Shown piece after piece: positions 25,038-33,775 of a DNA stretch of 64,000 nt. Position numbers and translations under genes: made by a program. The stretch is from Desulfocurvibacter africanus subsp. africanus DSM 2603. Its GTDB lineage: Bacteria; Desulfobacterota; Desulfovibrionia; Desulfovibrionales; Desulfovibrionaceae. The notes under the pieces were generated by a model. That model saw only the letters and a program-made list of their open reading frames with translations, did not search any database and had not been told where the DNA came from. The DNA lies in assembly GCF_000422545.1 (NCBI RefSeq), contig NZ_AULZ01000008.1:62001-126000 (forward strand), written 5' to 3'. The first letter of the stretch is position 1, and every line of letters begins with the position of its first letter.

Positions 25038-25361
25038 ATGGACCCGCATGAGACGGCCCAGGGATCGGTCGGTCCAAGCGGATTCGCTTCCGCCGATCCG
25101 CTGTTGGCCGAGCTGGTGGAAGTGAACAAGGCCGTGCTCGCCGAGCTGCGGCTCATCCGCGCCGAATTGGCCTCTCTGCGAAAACATGTGGTTGAACGGC
25201 CCGGGTGTTCTTCCCCCGCTCCTTCCACGGTGACGCACCGCGAACAGCCCCCGAGCTCGCCCGAAAGCAAGGATTCGCGCCCGGACCTGGTGCAGGCAAT
25301 CATCGCCCGCAACAAGGCCCGCGCCAAGAGCGGCGGAGCCGGAGGCCGCCAAGTTCCATAA
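25038..25361 (+). CDS. Small hypothetical protein with a coiled-coil centre
   Basis: A 107-residue protein. The middle (LAELVEVNKAVLAELRLIRAELASLRKHV) is a heptad-like helix suited to oligomerisation, followed by a Ser/Pro-rich linker and a basic end (IARNKARAKSGG). AGGAG precedes the ATG. It is coupled to the preceding 60-residue gene. Function unknown. Confidence 0.55.
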   Translation: MDPHETAQGSVGPSGFASADPLLAELVEVNKAVLAELRLIRAELASLRKHVVERPGCSSPAPSTVTHREQPPSSPESKDSRPDLVQAIIARNKARAKSGGAGGRQVP

Positions 25362-25599
25362 GCGGCAGGTTGCGATGAAATGCAACAGGCTTGTGGAATC
25401 GGACGGTTCGATCTTTCGCTTCTCTTTTTCAGGAGAAGGCAAATCCCCGTGGTTCCCATACTCCCCTGAATCAAGTACACCGACGGTTTCAGAGGGTCCT
25501 GATCCTATATTGGCCTGCTTAATGCACATATAGGCCGAAGTAGAGCGCCGGGCGTCAAAGTTCCGCCCGGAAACTGGAGAACGCAAGCGGGGAGGCGTG

Positions 25600-25932
25600 A
25601 TGATATTCGGCGGCAGCAAAAAGTTTAAAAACGCCGGGGAAGATGAAAGCCGAGACCTGCAAAATGATCAGGCGCGCGACGCCTATCTGAGCGGCAAGTT
25701 CAAGATCGTGACCACCGACTCCATAGACGGACGGGACGTGAAGCTCGTCTTCGGCCTGGTGGTGGCCCGCGGCTACAACTTCGATACGGCCTTCTACGGC
25801 CTCATCGCCCGCGCCATGGACGCCGGCGCGGAAGCGGTCCTCGGCTACCGCGAAAACGTGGCCTTCCATCCCGAGGGCGACCGTTTCTATAGCTGTTACG
25901 GCACGGCGGTCATGCTCCAGCCCAAGAAATAG
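25600..25932 (+). CDS. YbjQ-family (heavy-metal-binding type) protein
   Basis: A 110-residue protein of the YbjQ/DUF74 family, known as pentameric small proteins sometimes called heavy-metal-binding. The family core is seen in FKIVTTDSIDGRDVKLVFGLVVARG and MDAGAEAVLGYRENV. The N-terminal 30 residues are polar and lie before the domain. GGGGAGG precedes the ATG at 25600; a GTG one codon earlier is too close to it. Monocistronic. Confidence 0.8.
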   Translation: MIFGGSKKFKNAGEDESRDLQNDQARDAYLSGKFKIVTTDSIDGRDVKLVFGLVVARGYNFDTAFYGLIARAMDAGAEAVLGYRENVAFHPEGDRFYSCYGTAVMLQPKK

Positions 25933-25985
25933 CGGGGCTCCGCCCCTGCACCCCGCCAGGAGGCGACGGCCTCCTGGACCTGCGA
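25933..25985 (-). repeat. Type B-like hairpin pair after the YbjQ-family gene
   Basis: GGGGCTCCGCCCC followed by CACCCCGCCAGGAGGCGACGGCCTCCTGG, the reverse orientation of the hairpin pair seen at 61076-61152. Confidence 0.6.
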
Positions 25986-26102
25986 ATTTTTTTGACTGAT
26001 GGCCCGACAGCTTTGCCGGGCCATCAGCCTTTGTGCTTCCTCGTCTATTCGGGATAACCTAACCCTGCCCAGCTCTCGTTCAAACAGCCTTTGCCTGTCA
26101 GA

Positions 26103-26139
26103 AACAAAAAGGCCTGGCCGGTTTAACCGGCCAGGCCTT
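26103..26139 (-). terminator. Rho-independent terminator of the molybdopterin oxidoreductase gene
   Basis: A 13-bp perfect stem (AAGGCCTGGCCGG with CCGGCCAGGCCTT), 5-base loop; on the minus strand it is followed by CTTTTTGTTTC. It may also stop plus-strand transcription from the YbjQ-family gene. Confidence 0.85.
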
Positions 26140-26166
26140 GCCAACTCGCCACAGGGCGGGGCGAGA

Positions 26167-28245
26167 TCAGGCTTTCTTCACGCTGATGAAGTGCTCCTGC
26201 AGGGCCAGGGAGCCGCCGGCCAGACAGTCCTTGTCCAGGCCGCCGGGCATGAGCCGCTGGTCGGCCGCTCCGCGCTCGCCGGCGCGGGACTCGGGGCGCA
26301 GCTTGTGACCGAAGCCGTGGACCATGAAGGCCGCCTCGGGATGGATCAGGTCCGTCACCGTGGCCTTGATCTTGGCCGAGTAGCCGTTGTTGGACACCTC
26401 CACCAGATCGCCGTCGGCGATGCCCAGGGTTTTAGCGACCTTGGTGTTCAGCCAGACGGTGTTCTCGGGCATCTGCTCGTTGAGCAGCGGGTTGTTCACG
26501 GTGTGACCCTGCGTATGCACGCCCACGCGCGCGAACACGATGCGGAACCTGCCCTCGGGCGGGCGCTCCGGGCTCTCGTAGGGCTTGAGCGAACTGAAGC
26601 CCATCTCCTCCCAGACCGGGTTGATGATCTCGATCTTGCCCGAAGGAGTCTTGAACTTGATCTCGGAGCGGGGCTTGTAGATGGGCTTGGCGCTCAACTC
26701 CACGAAGCCGCACTCGTCGAAGTCCTCGATCTTCACGCCCGTGTCCTGCAACTGGTAGTTCCAGATGTCCTCGATGGAATCGAAAGCCAGCTTGTCGATG
26801 CCCAGCCGCTTGGCCAGGCCGCACAGGATCTCCCAATCGGCCTTGGTTTCGTAACGCGGCGAGATGGCCCGCTTGCGCACGAAGAACATGGGCTTGAGCC
26901 CGCCCTTGTGCGCGATGATGGACTCGCGCTCCAGGTAGGGCGACAGGGGCAACACCACGTCCGAATGCCAGGCCGTCTCGGACCAGGAGAAGGTCACGGA
27001 CACGAGCAGGTCGAGCTTTTCCCACTTCTTCTTGATGGCCTCGGGGTCCGGCAGGGCCATGAGCGGGTCGTGGCGGAAGCAGAGGTAGGCCCGCACGGGA
27101 TACGGATCACCACTCTCGATGGCGTTGTAGGCCTTGTCTATCATGCCGGGACCCGGATCGATGTGCTTGTACTTCCAGCCCGCGCCGTCGGCGCGCTTGG
27201 CCGCTGGTTTCTCGAACTGGCCGGCCAGGCTCTTGAGGCCCTTGCGGCCCGCGTCGGCGGCTTTCATGGTCAAGGGCAGGCCGCCCTTGGAGCCGATGGA
27301 GCCGAGCAGGGCATTGATGATGTAGGCCGTGCGGCAGACCCAGAAGGAATCCTTGTAGCGCGCGGCCATCCAGCCCGGGTGCCAGATGACGCTCGGAGCG
27401 GCCTCGGCCAGCTCCTTGACGAAGTGCACAATGCGGCTGGCCGGAATACCCGTCTCTGCCTCGGCCCACTCGGGGGTGTAGGGCCGCACGAAGGCCTTGA
27501 GCTGCTCCAGGCCGTTGATCTGCGTGGCGGCGAATTCCTTGTCGTACAGCCCGCGCTCCAGCAGCACGTTGATGACGGCCAGGTTGAAGGCGTAGTCCGC
27601 GCCAGGACGGATCATGAAGAAGTTATCGGCCTTGCTGGCAGTAATCGTACCGCGCACGTCGATGACCGTCAGCTTGCAGCCGCTTTCCAGCGCGTCGAGG
27701 GTATTGTTGACCTCGCTGACGTTGATGGCCTCGAAGATGTTGCGCGTTTGCAGCACGATGTGCTTGGCGTTCTTGAGGTCGTAGGAGAACTCCTTGCGGC
27801 CCATGCCCGTGACGGATTTGGCTGCGTGCTGGACGTTGCGCGCGCAGGACACGTCATGGTTACAGTAGTTGGGCGAGCCGAAGCCCTTGACGAAGGCTTG
27901 GTGCAGGTCCGGGAACGGACCGCCGCGGTCGGACCAGAGCAGCGTCTCGGGGCCGTGCTCGGCCTTGAGGGCCTTGAGCTTGTCCGCTACGTAATCCAGC
28001 GCCTCGTCCCAGCTGACCCTGCGCCACTTGCCCTCGCCGCGCTCTCCCTCGCGGATAAGCGGATATTGCGGGCGCTCCGTATCTTGACTGAGTGCATAGC
28101 CGGCGCCGCCGCGTGCACACAAAGCACCCTTGAGATTCTTGGGGTTACCCTGAAGGAAAAGGCACTCGTCGTTCTCTACATCCGCCTGGATAAGGCAACG
28201 AACAGTGCACATGCCGCACACGCTATACACTTTTTTTGGGGCCAT
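26167..28245 (-). CDS. Molybdopterin oxidoreductase, cytoplasmic-type, thiosulfate/polysulfide reductase A-like
   Basis: A 692-residue member of the DMSO-reductase (bis-MGD) family. The N-terminal Fe-S motif is Cys10, Cys13, Cys17 and Cys43 (CGMCTVRC...LCARGG). Cys134 in HDVSCARNV is the likely molybdenum or tungsten ligand. The C-terminal dinucleotide-binding domain is present (TVWLNTKVAKTLGIADGDLV). There is no twin-arginine signal, so the protein should stay in the cytoplasm unless exported by other means. It is transcribed divergently from a complex I operon that lacks the NADH-input subunits NuoEFG; NuoG belongs to the same superfamily. Substrate cannot be assigned: thiosulfate reductase-like and formate-type functions are alternatives. 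Confidence 0.82.
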   Translation of the reverse strand: MAPKKVYSVCGMCTVRCLIQADVENDECLFLQGNPKNLKGALCARGGAGYALSQDTERPQYPLIREGERGEGKWRRVSWDEALDYVADKLKALKAEHGPETLLWSDRGGPFPDLHQAFVKGFGSPNYCNHDVSCARNVQHAAKSVTGMGRKEFSYDLKNAKHIVLQTRNIFEAINVSEVNNTLDALESGCKLTVIDVRGTITASKADNFFMIRPGADYAFNLAVINVLLERGLYDKEFAATQINGLEQLKAFVRPYTPEWAEAETGIPASRIVHFVKELAEAAPSVIWHPGWMAARYKDSFWVCRTAYIINALLGSIGSKGGLPLTMKAADAGRKGLKSLAGQFEKPAAKRADGAGWKYKHIDPGPGMIDKAYNAIESGDPYPVRAYLCFRHDPLMALPDPEAIKKKWEKLDLLVSVTFSWSETAWHSDVVLPLSPYLERESIIAHKGGLKPMFFVRKRAISPRYETKADWEILCGLAKRLGIDKLAFDSIEDIWNYQLQDTGVKIEDFDECGFVELSAKPIYKPRSEIKFKTPSGKIEIINPVWEEMGFSSLKPYESPERPPEGRFRIVFARVGVHTQGHTVNNPLLNEQMPENTVWLNTKVAKTLGIADGDLVEVSNNGYSAKIKATVTDLIHPEAAFMVHGFGHKLRPESRAGERGAADQRLMPGGLDKDCLAGGSLALQEHFISVKKA

Positions 28246-28521
28246 CTAAAGTCCTCCGGATGACGTAAGGGGTCTCCCTTGTATCTAATCGGGTTCTCGA
28301 TTCTAAGCCGCTAACAATCCTTGAGTCTTATGGCAAGCGAAAGTTCCTTTTGTGAAGGAATGGGCAAGTGCTAGTTTATTTTTTATAGTTTGTCCCAAAA
28401 CGAACGTATGGTTTTAATCTTGACATTGGCAACGACCTATGGTGGTTACGTACAACTTAAAAAACATCGGGCTACTTGAAGTCCGAGCTCCCTACACCAG
28501 ATAGTCCGAGGAGGTCGAACG
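28246..28521. promoter_or_regulatory. Divergent promoter region between the molybdoenzyme and nuo operon
   Basis: A 276-base AT-richer gap that must contain promoters for both genes. TTGACA occurs at about 28412 on the plus strand, but no good -10 lies at 16-18 bases. No operator could be named. Confidence 0.5.
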
Positions 28522-28899
28522 ATGGTATTCACCTGGCTGCATGCAGCGATCATCGTTTTCTTCATCGCCGGGCTAGCCTTCGCCGGCGGACCTCTCCTCG
28601 GATCATTGTTGCTTGCGCCCAAGGCCCGTGGCGGCGACATCGCGCTCCCTTACGAGTGCGGCATGGTCCCGCATGGCGCCTCCTGGATGCGCTTCGGCAT
28701 CAATTATTACGTTTACGCCCTGCTGTTCCTGGCCTTCGATGTCGACGTGCTCTATTTGTTCCCGGTGGCGGCCTACTACCCGCACGCCGAGGGATTGATG
28801 CCCGTTATCAAGGTCTTCATATTCCTGGCCGTGCTGGCCCTGGGCGTACTCTACTTCTGGCGAAAAGGAGTCTTCACATGGCCGAAACGCGTGCGCTGA
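28522..28899 (+). CDS. nuoA: NADH-quinone oxidoreductase subunit A
   Basis: Complex I membrane subunit NuoA, 125 residues, three transmembrane helices. The conserved loop is visible in [22 protein letters not shown], with the Cys that reports the active/deactive state in homologues, and [10 protein letters not shown] with the conserved acidic residues. GAGGAGG precedes the ATG. First gene of a 12-kb operon. nuoB begins inside its last codons (22-base overlap). Confidence 0.95.
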   Translation: MVFTWLHAAIIVFFIAGLAFAGGPLLGSLLLAPKARGGDIALPYECGMVPHGASWMRFGINYYVYALLFLAFDVDVLYLFPVAAYYPHAEGLMPVIKVFIFLAVLALGVLYFWRKGVFTWPKRVR

Positions 28900-29417
28900 G
28901 GCCCGCAATCGCGGACATCGAGCCGCCTCTCGTTCAACTGCCCCTGGCGAAACAGTTCCTGGACGTTTGCAGGGCCATGTCTTTGTGGCCCATGACCTTC
29001 GGCTTGGCCTGCTGCGCCATCGAAATGATGGCCATGACTATGCCTCGCTTCGACGCCTCCCGCTTCGGAGCCGAGGTCTTCCGCCCGTCCCCGCGCCAGA
29101 GCGACCTCATGCTCGTAGCCGGCACCGTCTCCAACAAGATGGCCCAGGCCGTTGTACGGCTCTATGAGCAGATGCCCGCGCCCAAGTACGTCATTGCCAT
29201 AGGCAACTGCGCCATCTCGGGCGGCCCTTTCTTATTCAAGGGTCAGTACGGCATCGTCGAGGGTATCGACAAGCTCATCCCGGTGGACGTTTACGTGCCC
29301 GGTTGCCCGCCACGCCCTGAAGCCTTCTTGGAGGGCTTGTTCAAACTCCAGGAGAAGATCACGGGCCGCCGCTGGTGGCCCGAGCAGCCCGACCAGCCCG
29401 AAGGAGAGCACAAATGA
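28878..29417 (+). CDS. nuoB: NADH-quinone oxidoreductase subunit B
   Basis: Peripheral-arm subunit of 179 residues that holds the last Fe-S cluster (N2), which passes electrons to quinone. The four ligands are present: tandem Cys in [10 protein letters not shown], Cys in [10 protein letters not shown] and Cys in PGCPPRPE. I chose the ATG at 28878 (AAAAGGAG upstream), which overlaps nuoA; a longer open frame extends upstream but reads through nuoA in another frame. Its stop overlaps the nuoC ATG. Confidence 0.96.
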   Translation: MAETRALRPAIADIEPPLVQLPLAKQFLDVCRAMSLWPMTFGLACCAIEMMAMTMPRFDASRFGAEVFRPSPRQSDLMLVAGTVSNKMAQAVVRLYEQMPAPKYVIAIGNCAISGGPFLFKGQYGIVEGIDKLIPVDVYVPGCPPRPEAFLEGLFKLQEKITGRRWWPEQPDQPEGEHK

Positions 29418-30001
29418 TTGGCCAACAGTGCCTTCTGAGTGCCGGAAACGCCTGCCGCAAGCCCAGGGACCATGCGACCACTGGCAGCGTCGCGAGCATC
29501 TATCTAAGCAGCGAGCAACTCCTGCCGGCCATGCGCGAAGCCTTGAAAGACGGCTATTTCCTTGAGGACGTTTGCGGCCTGGACACGCTCGAAGGCTTCG
29601 AAATCGTCTATCACCTGGATCGCTGGGACCAGCCGGGGCGTCTCACGCTCAGGATCGCGATCCCGCACGACAAGCCGGAAGCGCCGTCCGTCGCCTCGGT
29701 TTTTCCTGCCGCGGACTGGCACGAGCGCGAAACCTTCGACATGTACGGCATCGTGTTCACCGGCCATCCCGACCTCAAGCCACTTCTTCTGCCCGAGGAC
29801 TCGAACATCCACCCGCTGCTTAAAGAGCCGGCGGATCGCGTGTCCATATACCACCTGTTCCCCGACTACGACATCGTCGATTGTCGGCCCGAATTCCTCA
29901 AGGGTGACATCCGGCCAGCGCCGCAAGAGCCAGGTTCGCCGGACACGAGCCCAGGCAAGCCGGACAAACCGGCCAAGGCGGGCAAGAGCGCGGGCGTCTA
30001 G
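29414..30001 (+). CDS. nuoC: NADH-quinone oxidoreductase subunit C
   Basis: The 30-kDa subunit of the connecting module, 195 residues. The signature is in [22 protein letters not shown] and RLLLPEDS-like [12 protein letters not shown]. The ATG overlaps the nuoB stop (ATGA) after GGAGAG. NuoC and NuoD are separate genes here, not fused as in enterobacteria. The last 25 residues are a Lys/Pro/Gly-rich tail encoded by 9-base repeats ([12 protein letters not shown]), absent from typical NuoC. Confidence 0.94.
   Translation: MIGQQCLLSAGNACRKPRDHATTGSVASIYLSSEQLLPAMREALKDGYFLEDVCGLDTLEGFEIVYHLDRWDQPGRLTLRIAIPHDKPEAPSVASVFPAADWHERETFDMYGIVFTGHPDLKPLLLPEDSNIHPLLKEPADRVSIYHLFPDYDIVDCRPEFLKGDIRPAPQEPGSPDTSPGKPDKPAKAGKSAGV
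29940..29999 (+). repeat. Nonanucleotide repeat encoding the NuoC tail
   Basis: Variants of AAGCCGGGC repeat at 9-base spacing and add the triplets PGK, PDK, PAK and AGK to the end of NuoC. The same type of array ends the gene at 42828-43463. Confidence 0.65.
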
Positions 30002-30052
30002 GATAGAGTAGGACGAAAGCTCGATCAGTCAAGGTTGAAGGTGGATAGCGAC

Positions 30053-31207
30053 ATGACCGAACATCTGTCTGGTGACTTCTATACACAGCGTTTTTCGCCC
30101 GGACCGACCGAGGATACGCTTATCCTCAACTTGGGGCCGCAGCATCCCTCCACCCACGGCGTTCTGCGCATCATAGTGGAGCTGGACGGCGAGTACGTGC
30201 TGCGCGCCGAGCCTGTGCTGGGCTACGTGCACCGCATGCACGAGAAGATGGGCGAGGTGAAGACCTGGGCCCAGTACTACCCCAACCTCGGGCGGGTGGA
30301 CTATCTGCACCCCCTGGCCTGGAACTGGGGCTACGTGGGCGCGGTGGAGAAGCTGGCCGGCCTTGAGGTGCCGGAACGCGCCGAGTTCATCCGCGTCATT
30401 GTCACGGAACTCAACCGCATCAAGTCGCACCTGCTCTGGTGGGGCGCGTACCTGCTGGATCTGGGCGCCGTCACGCCCATCATGTACGCGTTCATGGATA
30501 TCGAGAACCTCAATGACATCCTGCAGCGCCCCACGGGATCGCGTCTGACCTACTGCTACTTCCGCTTCGGCGGCCTTTCCGCCGACCTGGACGATACCAC
30601 GCTCGGCATGATCCGCGATTTCGTGCCTCACATGCGCGGACGGCTGCCCATGTACAAGGATCTGGTCACGGACAACGTCATCCTGCGCAACCGTCTGGAA
30701 AACGTGGGCGAGTTCAGCCTGGACCTGTGCCAACGCTATGGTGTGACCGGTCCCTGCCTGCGCGGCTCGGGCAAAGCCTACGACATACGCAGGGCCGAGC
30801 CATACGGTGTCTATGACCGTCTGGACTTCGAGATCCCGACATATCCGCAGACCGACTGCATGGGCCGCTACCTCGTGCGCATGGACGAGATCGAGCAATC
30901 CCTGCGCATCATCGAGCAAGCCATGAAGATGATGCCCGCTGGCGACTACATCCACCCCAAGGCGCCCAAGGCCAAATGGACCGCGCCTCGCGGCGAGGTC
31001 TACTTCGCCGTGGAGAGCGCGCGAGGCAAGGTCGGCTTCTGGATCGTCTCGGACGGCAAAGGTCGCAATCCCTACCGGGTCAAGCTGCGCTCGCCATGCT
31101 TCTGCAACCTGAGCTGTTTCGCCGAGGCGGCCCAGGGCACGCTGCTGGCCGATGCGGTAGCCACACTGGGCAGCCTGGACTTGGTCATCCCGGAACTCGA
31201 CCGTTAG
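30053..31207 (+). CDS. nuoD: NADH-quinone oxidoreductase subunit D
   Basis: The 49-kDa subunit, 384 residues, which forms the quinone site with NuoB and is related to [NiFe] hydrogenase large subunits. The quinone-ligand His lies in GPQHPSTHGVLR and the Tyr in RVDYLHPLAWNWGY. The nickel-site cysteines of hydrogenases are absent, as expected for complex I. The start at 30053 follows GAAGGTGG; an in-frame TTG 18 bases earlier is less likely. The C-terminus (GSLDLVIPELDR) is typical. Confidence 0.95.
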   Translation: MTEHLSGDFYTQRFSPGPTEDTLILNLGPQHPSTHGVLRIIVELDGEYVLRAEPVLGYVHRMHEKMGEVKTWAQYYPNLGRVDYLHPLAWNWGYVGAVEKLAGLEVPERAEFIRVIVTELNRIKSHLLWWGAYLLDLGAVTPIMYAFMDIENLNDILQRPTGSRLTYCYFRFGGLSADLDDTTLGMIRDFVPHMRGRLPMYKDLVTDNVILRNRLENVGEFSLDLCQRYGVTGPCLRGSGKAYDIRRAEPYGVYDRLDFEIPTYPQTDCMGRYLVRMDEIEQSLRIIEQAMKMMPAGDYIHPKAPKAKWTAPRGEVYFAVESARGKVGFWIVSDGKGRNPYRVKLRSPCFCNLSCFAEAAQGTLLADAVATLGSLDLVIPELDR

Positions 31208-31217
31208 GAGGGCGAGC

Positions 31218-32204
31218 ATGCACATCCCGATGCTGGGAGAAGTATCCATCGAGCTCATCCGCCTGGTGCTCGGCCTGGTCTTACTGGCCGCTTTCGTGGG
31301 CGGCAACGGCGTGGTGCTCGTCTGGCTGGAGCGTAAGGTCGCCGGACACATCCAGCGCCGGCCAGGACCTTTCGAGGTCGGCCCCCACGGCCTGCTGCAG
31401 ACTCTGGCCGACGCGGCCAAAATGGTCGGCAAGCAGCTCGTAACCCCGGCCGGAGCGGACAAGCTCCTGTTCTGGCTGGCTCCCCTGCTGGCCTTCCTGC
31501 CAGTGTTCGTGCTGTTCCTGCCCATATCCTGGGGGGAAGGGATCTTCGTCCTGGAAACCAACCTGGGTCTGGTGCTCATCCTGGCCTTCGCCGGGATCAA
31601 CGTCGTGGCCGTGATGGTTGGCGGCTGGGCCTCCAACAACAAGTACGGCGTGCTCGGCGCGGCCAGAGCCGTGGCCCAGTCCGTGGCCTACGAGATCCCG
31701 CTCTTGCTGTCCGTGCTGGCCATCAGCTTCATGACCGGCAGCCTGGACCTCAACCGCATCGTCGAGCTGCAGGGCAACTGGCCCTGGCAGTGGAACGTGC
31801 TGGTGCAGCCAGTTGCTTTCGTTATTTACTTCATCTGCGGCCTGGCCGAGACCAACCGCGCGCCCTTCGACCTGCCCGAAGGCGAGAGCGAGCTGACCGC
31901 AGGCTTCCATACCGAGTATTCAGGCATGGGCTTCGGCCTGTTCATGCTGGCCGAGTACGCCAACATGCTCGTGGTCTGCGGCGTGGCCAGCATTCTGTTC
32001 CTTGGCGGCTGGAAGGGGCCGTTTCTGCCCGGCCCGTGGTGGTTGCTGGCCAAGATGTACGCGCTCATGGCGCTCATCATGTGGTGCCGCTGGACCTTCC
32101 CCCGGGTGCGCTTCGACCAGCTCTTGAACTTCAACTGGAAGTGGCTCATTCCCATCACCCTCGCGAACCTTTTCCTTACGGCTGTGCTGGTAAAGGTATT
32201 CTAG
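31218..32204 (+). CDS. nuoH: NADH-quinone oxidoreductase subunit H
   Basis: Membrane subunit of 328 residues and about eight helices that links the quinone tunnel to the proton-pumping arm. Signatures: WLERKVAGHIQRRPGP near the start and ETNRAPFDLPEGESELTAGFHTEYSG in the loop that carries the conserved Glu/Asp funnel residues. TAGGAGGGC precedes the ATG. Confidence 0.97.
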   Translation: MHIPMLGEVSIELIRLVLGLVLLAAFVGGNGVVLVWLERKVAGHIQRRPGPFEVGPHGLLQTLADAAKMVGKQLVTPAGADKLLFWLAPLLAFLPVFVLFLPISWGEGIFVLETNLGLVLILAFAGINVVAVMVGGWASNNKYGVLGAARAVAQSVAYEIPLLLSVLAISFMTGSLDLNRIVELQGNWPWQWNVLVQPVAFVIYFICGLAETNRAPFDLPEGESELTAGFHTEYSGMGFGLFMLAEYANMLVVCGVASILFLGGWKGPFLPGPWWLLAKMYALMALIMWCRWTFPRVRFDQLLNFNWKWLIPITLANLFLTAVLVKVF

Positions 32205-32226
32205 CCTCGGGAGCCAAGGAGAGCCA

Positions 32227-32901
32227 ATGAGCGTCGTGTACGACATAGCCAAGAAAGTCGCCTCCATGTGGAGCCTTATCGTAGGGCTCAGGGTGACCAC
32301 GAAGAACTTTTTCCAGCCCCAGGTCACGGTGCATTACCCGCGTCAGAGCGTGGACAACCTGTCCACCTTCCGGGGCCACATCGAGCTGGTTGGGCAGCCC
32401 AAGGACCCGGCTACGCCCCGCTGCATCACCTGCATGCTGTGCGCTACGGTCTGTCCGTCCCAGTGCATCTCCATCACCAAGGCCAAGGCCCCTCCCCCTG
32501 AGCCGGCCAAGAAGCTGCCCGACCATGCCGAAGGCCCGCTCGTGCCGCCCGAAAAGGCCGAGCCGCCCAAAGCCAAGGTGATCAAGACTCCGGGCTCCTT
32601 CGAGCTGAACTTCAATACGTGCAGCCTGTGCGGAATGTGCGTGCAGAACTGCCCGGTCTCGTCGCTGCGTTTTTCCACCGACGTCTATGCCGCGGGCTTC
32701 AGCCGACAGGAGTTCGAATACGACCTCATGGCACGACTGCGCCTGCAGGCCGCAGTGCTGGGCGTAGCGGCTTCGCAGGTCAACAGCCCGGCCTGCGAGG
32801 ACACCCTGGAACGCGTGGACCCGGAGAAATACAGGCTGGCCAAGGGCCCGCTAACCCAAGCCGATGCCGTGACCAAGGGCAAGCGCGGACAGGCAGCATA
32901 G
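32227..32901 (+). CDS. nuoI: NADH-quinone oxidoreductase subunit I with extended inter-cluster linker
   Basis: The two-cluster ferredoxin subunit (N6a/N6b), 224 residues. The first motif is Cys66, 69, 72 and 76 and the second Cys132, 135, 138 and 142. The clusters are separated by 56 residues rather than about 30: residues about 86-122 are a Pro/Lys-rich insert (AKAPPPEPAKKLP and on). This lengthens the subunit and may contact an unusual electron-input partner, since the window has no NuoE, NuoF or NuoG. AAGGAG precedes the ATG. Confidence 0.94.
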   Translation: MSVVYDIAKKVASMWSLIVGLRVTTKNFFQPQVTVHYPRQSVDNLSTFRGHIELVGQPKDPATPRCITCMLCATVCPSQCISITKAKAPPPEPAKKLPDHAEGPLVPPEKAEPPKAKVIKTPGSFELNFNTCSLCGMCVQNCPVSSLRFSTDVYAAGFSRQEFEYDLMARLRLQAAVLGVAASQVNSPACEDTLERVDPEKYRLAKGPLTQADAVTKGKRGQAA

Positions 32902-32911
32902 GGAGGGGCGT

Positions 32912-33418
32912 ATGGAATTCTTGGCCAAGGCAGCATTCGTATTCTACGTGCTCGTCATCGCCGGCGGCTCTCTGGCCGCGGCCCTGTCGCACAACATGGT
33001 GCGGGCCCTGCTCGGCTTGATCCTGACCATGTTCGGCGTAGCAGGCATGTACATGCTGCTCAATGCGCCCTTCGTGGCGCTCATGCAGGTGCTGGTCTAT
33101 GTGGGCGCCGTGGCGGTGCTCGTGTTTTTCGCCATCATGCTCACGCGCACGCCCACGGGCGGCGAGGAGAGCCAGCCCAACCCGTCGCGCAAGTATCTCC
33201 TGGCGCTGCTGACGGCGATGCTTCCCGGCGCGGCCTTGGGCTGGGTCTGGCTCAAGCATCCAGTGCTCAGCGATGTCACGCCGGTGCAGGCTCCCATGGA
33301 GGCGTTGGGCCAGGGACTCATGGAGCCTTACATCCTGGCCTTCGAACTTATCTCCGTGGTGCTCTTCGTAGCCATGTCCGGCGCGGTTATCCTGGCCTTC
33401 AGGAAGAGGGGGTCCTAA
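32912..33418 (+). CDS. nuoJ: NADH-quinone oxidoreductase subunit J
   Basis: Membrane subunit of 168 residues with five helices. The helix with the pi-bulge region is in HNMVRALLGLILTMFGVAGMYMLLNAPFVA and VLVYVGAVAVLVFFAIML. GGGAGGGG precedes the ATG. Stop and nuoK start are adjacent (TAAATG). Confidence 0.95.
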   Translation: MEFLAKAAFVFYVLVIAGGSLAAALSHNMVRALLGLILTMFGVAGMYMLLNAPFVALMQVLVYVGAVAVLVFFAIMLTRTPTGGEESQPNPSRKYLLALLTAMLPGAALGWVWLKHPVLSDVTPVQAPMEALGQGLMEPYILAFELISVVLFVAMSGAVILAFRKRGS

Positions 33419-33766
33419 ATGAACCTGCTGTTCTTCGCCCAAAACGCGCCGGCCGGAGGGCAGACGCTGCTCCTCTACCAGCTCGTGGCTCTGATGATGC
33501 TGGTCATCGGCCTGTACGGCGTCATCTGGCGCCGCAGTCTGGTCGGCATGCTCATCAGCGTGGAACTCATGCTCAATGGCGCGGGGCTGGCTATCGTTTC
33601 AGCCGCCCAACTCACGCCTGCCAGTGACGTGCTGGGCCAGCTGATCGCACTGCTGGTCATGGGCTTGGCGGCTGCCGAGGCCACGCTGGTGCTGGCCATC
33701 ATCTATGTGGTGGCCAAGCGCTTCGGAAGCGCGGCAAGCGATAAGATCTCACTTCTGAAAGGATAG
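33419..33766 (+). CDS. nuoK: NADH-quinone oxidoreductase subunit K
   Basis: MrpC-like membrane subunit of 115 residues, three helices. The conserved Glu residues of the proton path lie in LVGMLISVELMLNGAGLAIV and MGLAAAEATLVLAIIYVVAK. The N-terminal 20 residues (NLLFFAQNAPAGGQTLL) extend beyond the usual start of about 100-residue NuoK. It begins right at the nuoJ stop. Confidence 0.94.
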   Translation: MNLLFFAQNAPAGGQTLLLYQLVALMMLVIGLYGVIWRRSLVGMLISVELMLNGAGLAIVSAAQLTPASDVLGQLIALLVMGLAAAEATLVLAIIYVVAKRFGSAASDKISLLKG

Positions 33767-33775
33767 GGGCGGGAC

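Noticed and set aside
25999-28263. A 754-codon open frame on the plus strand opposite the molybdopterin oxidoreductase gene
   Set aside because: It is antisense to a well-supported gene, has low-complexity His/Ala/Gly/Arg composition, and arises from GC-rich codon use in the real gene.
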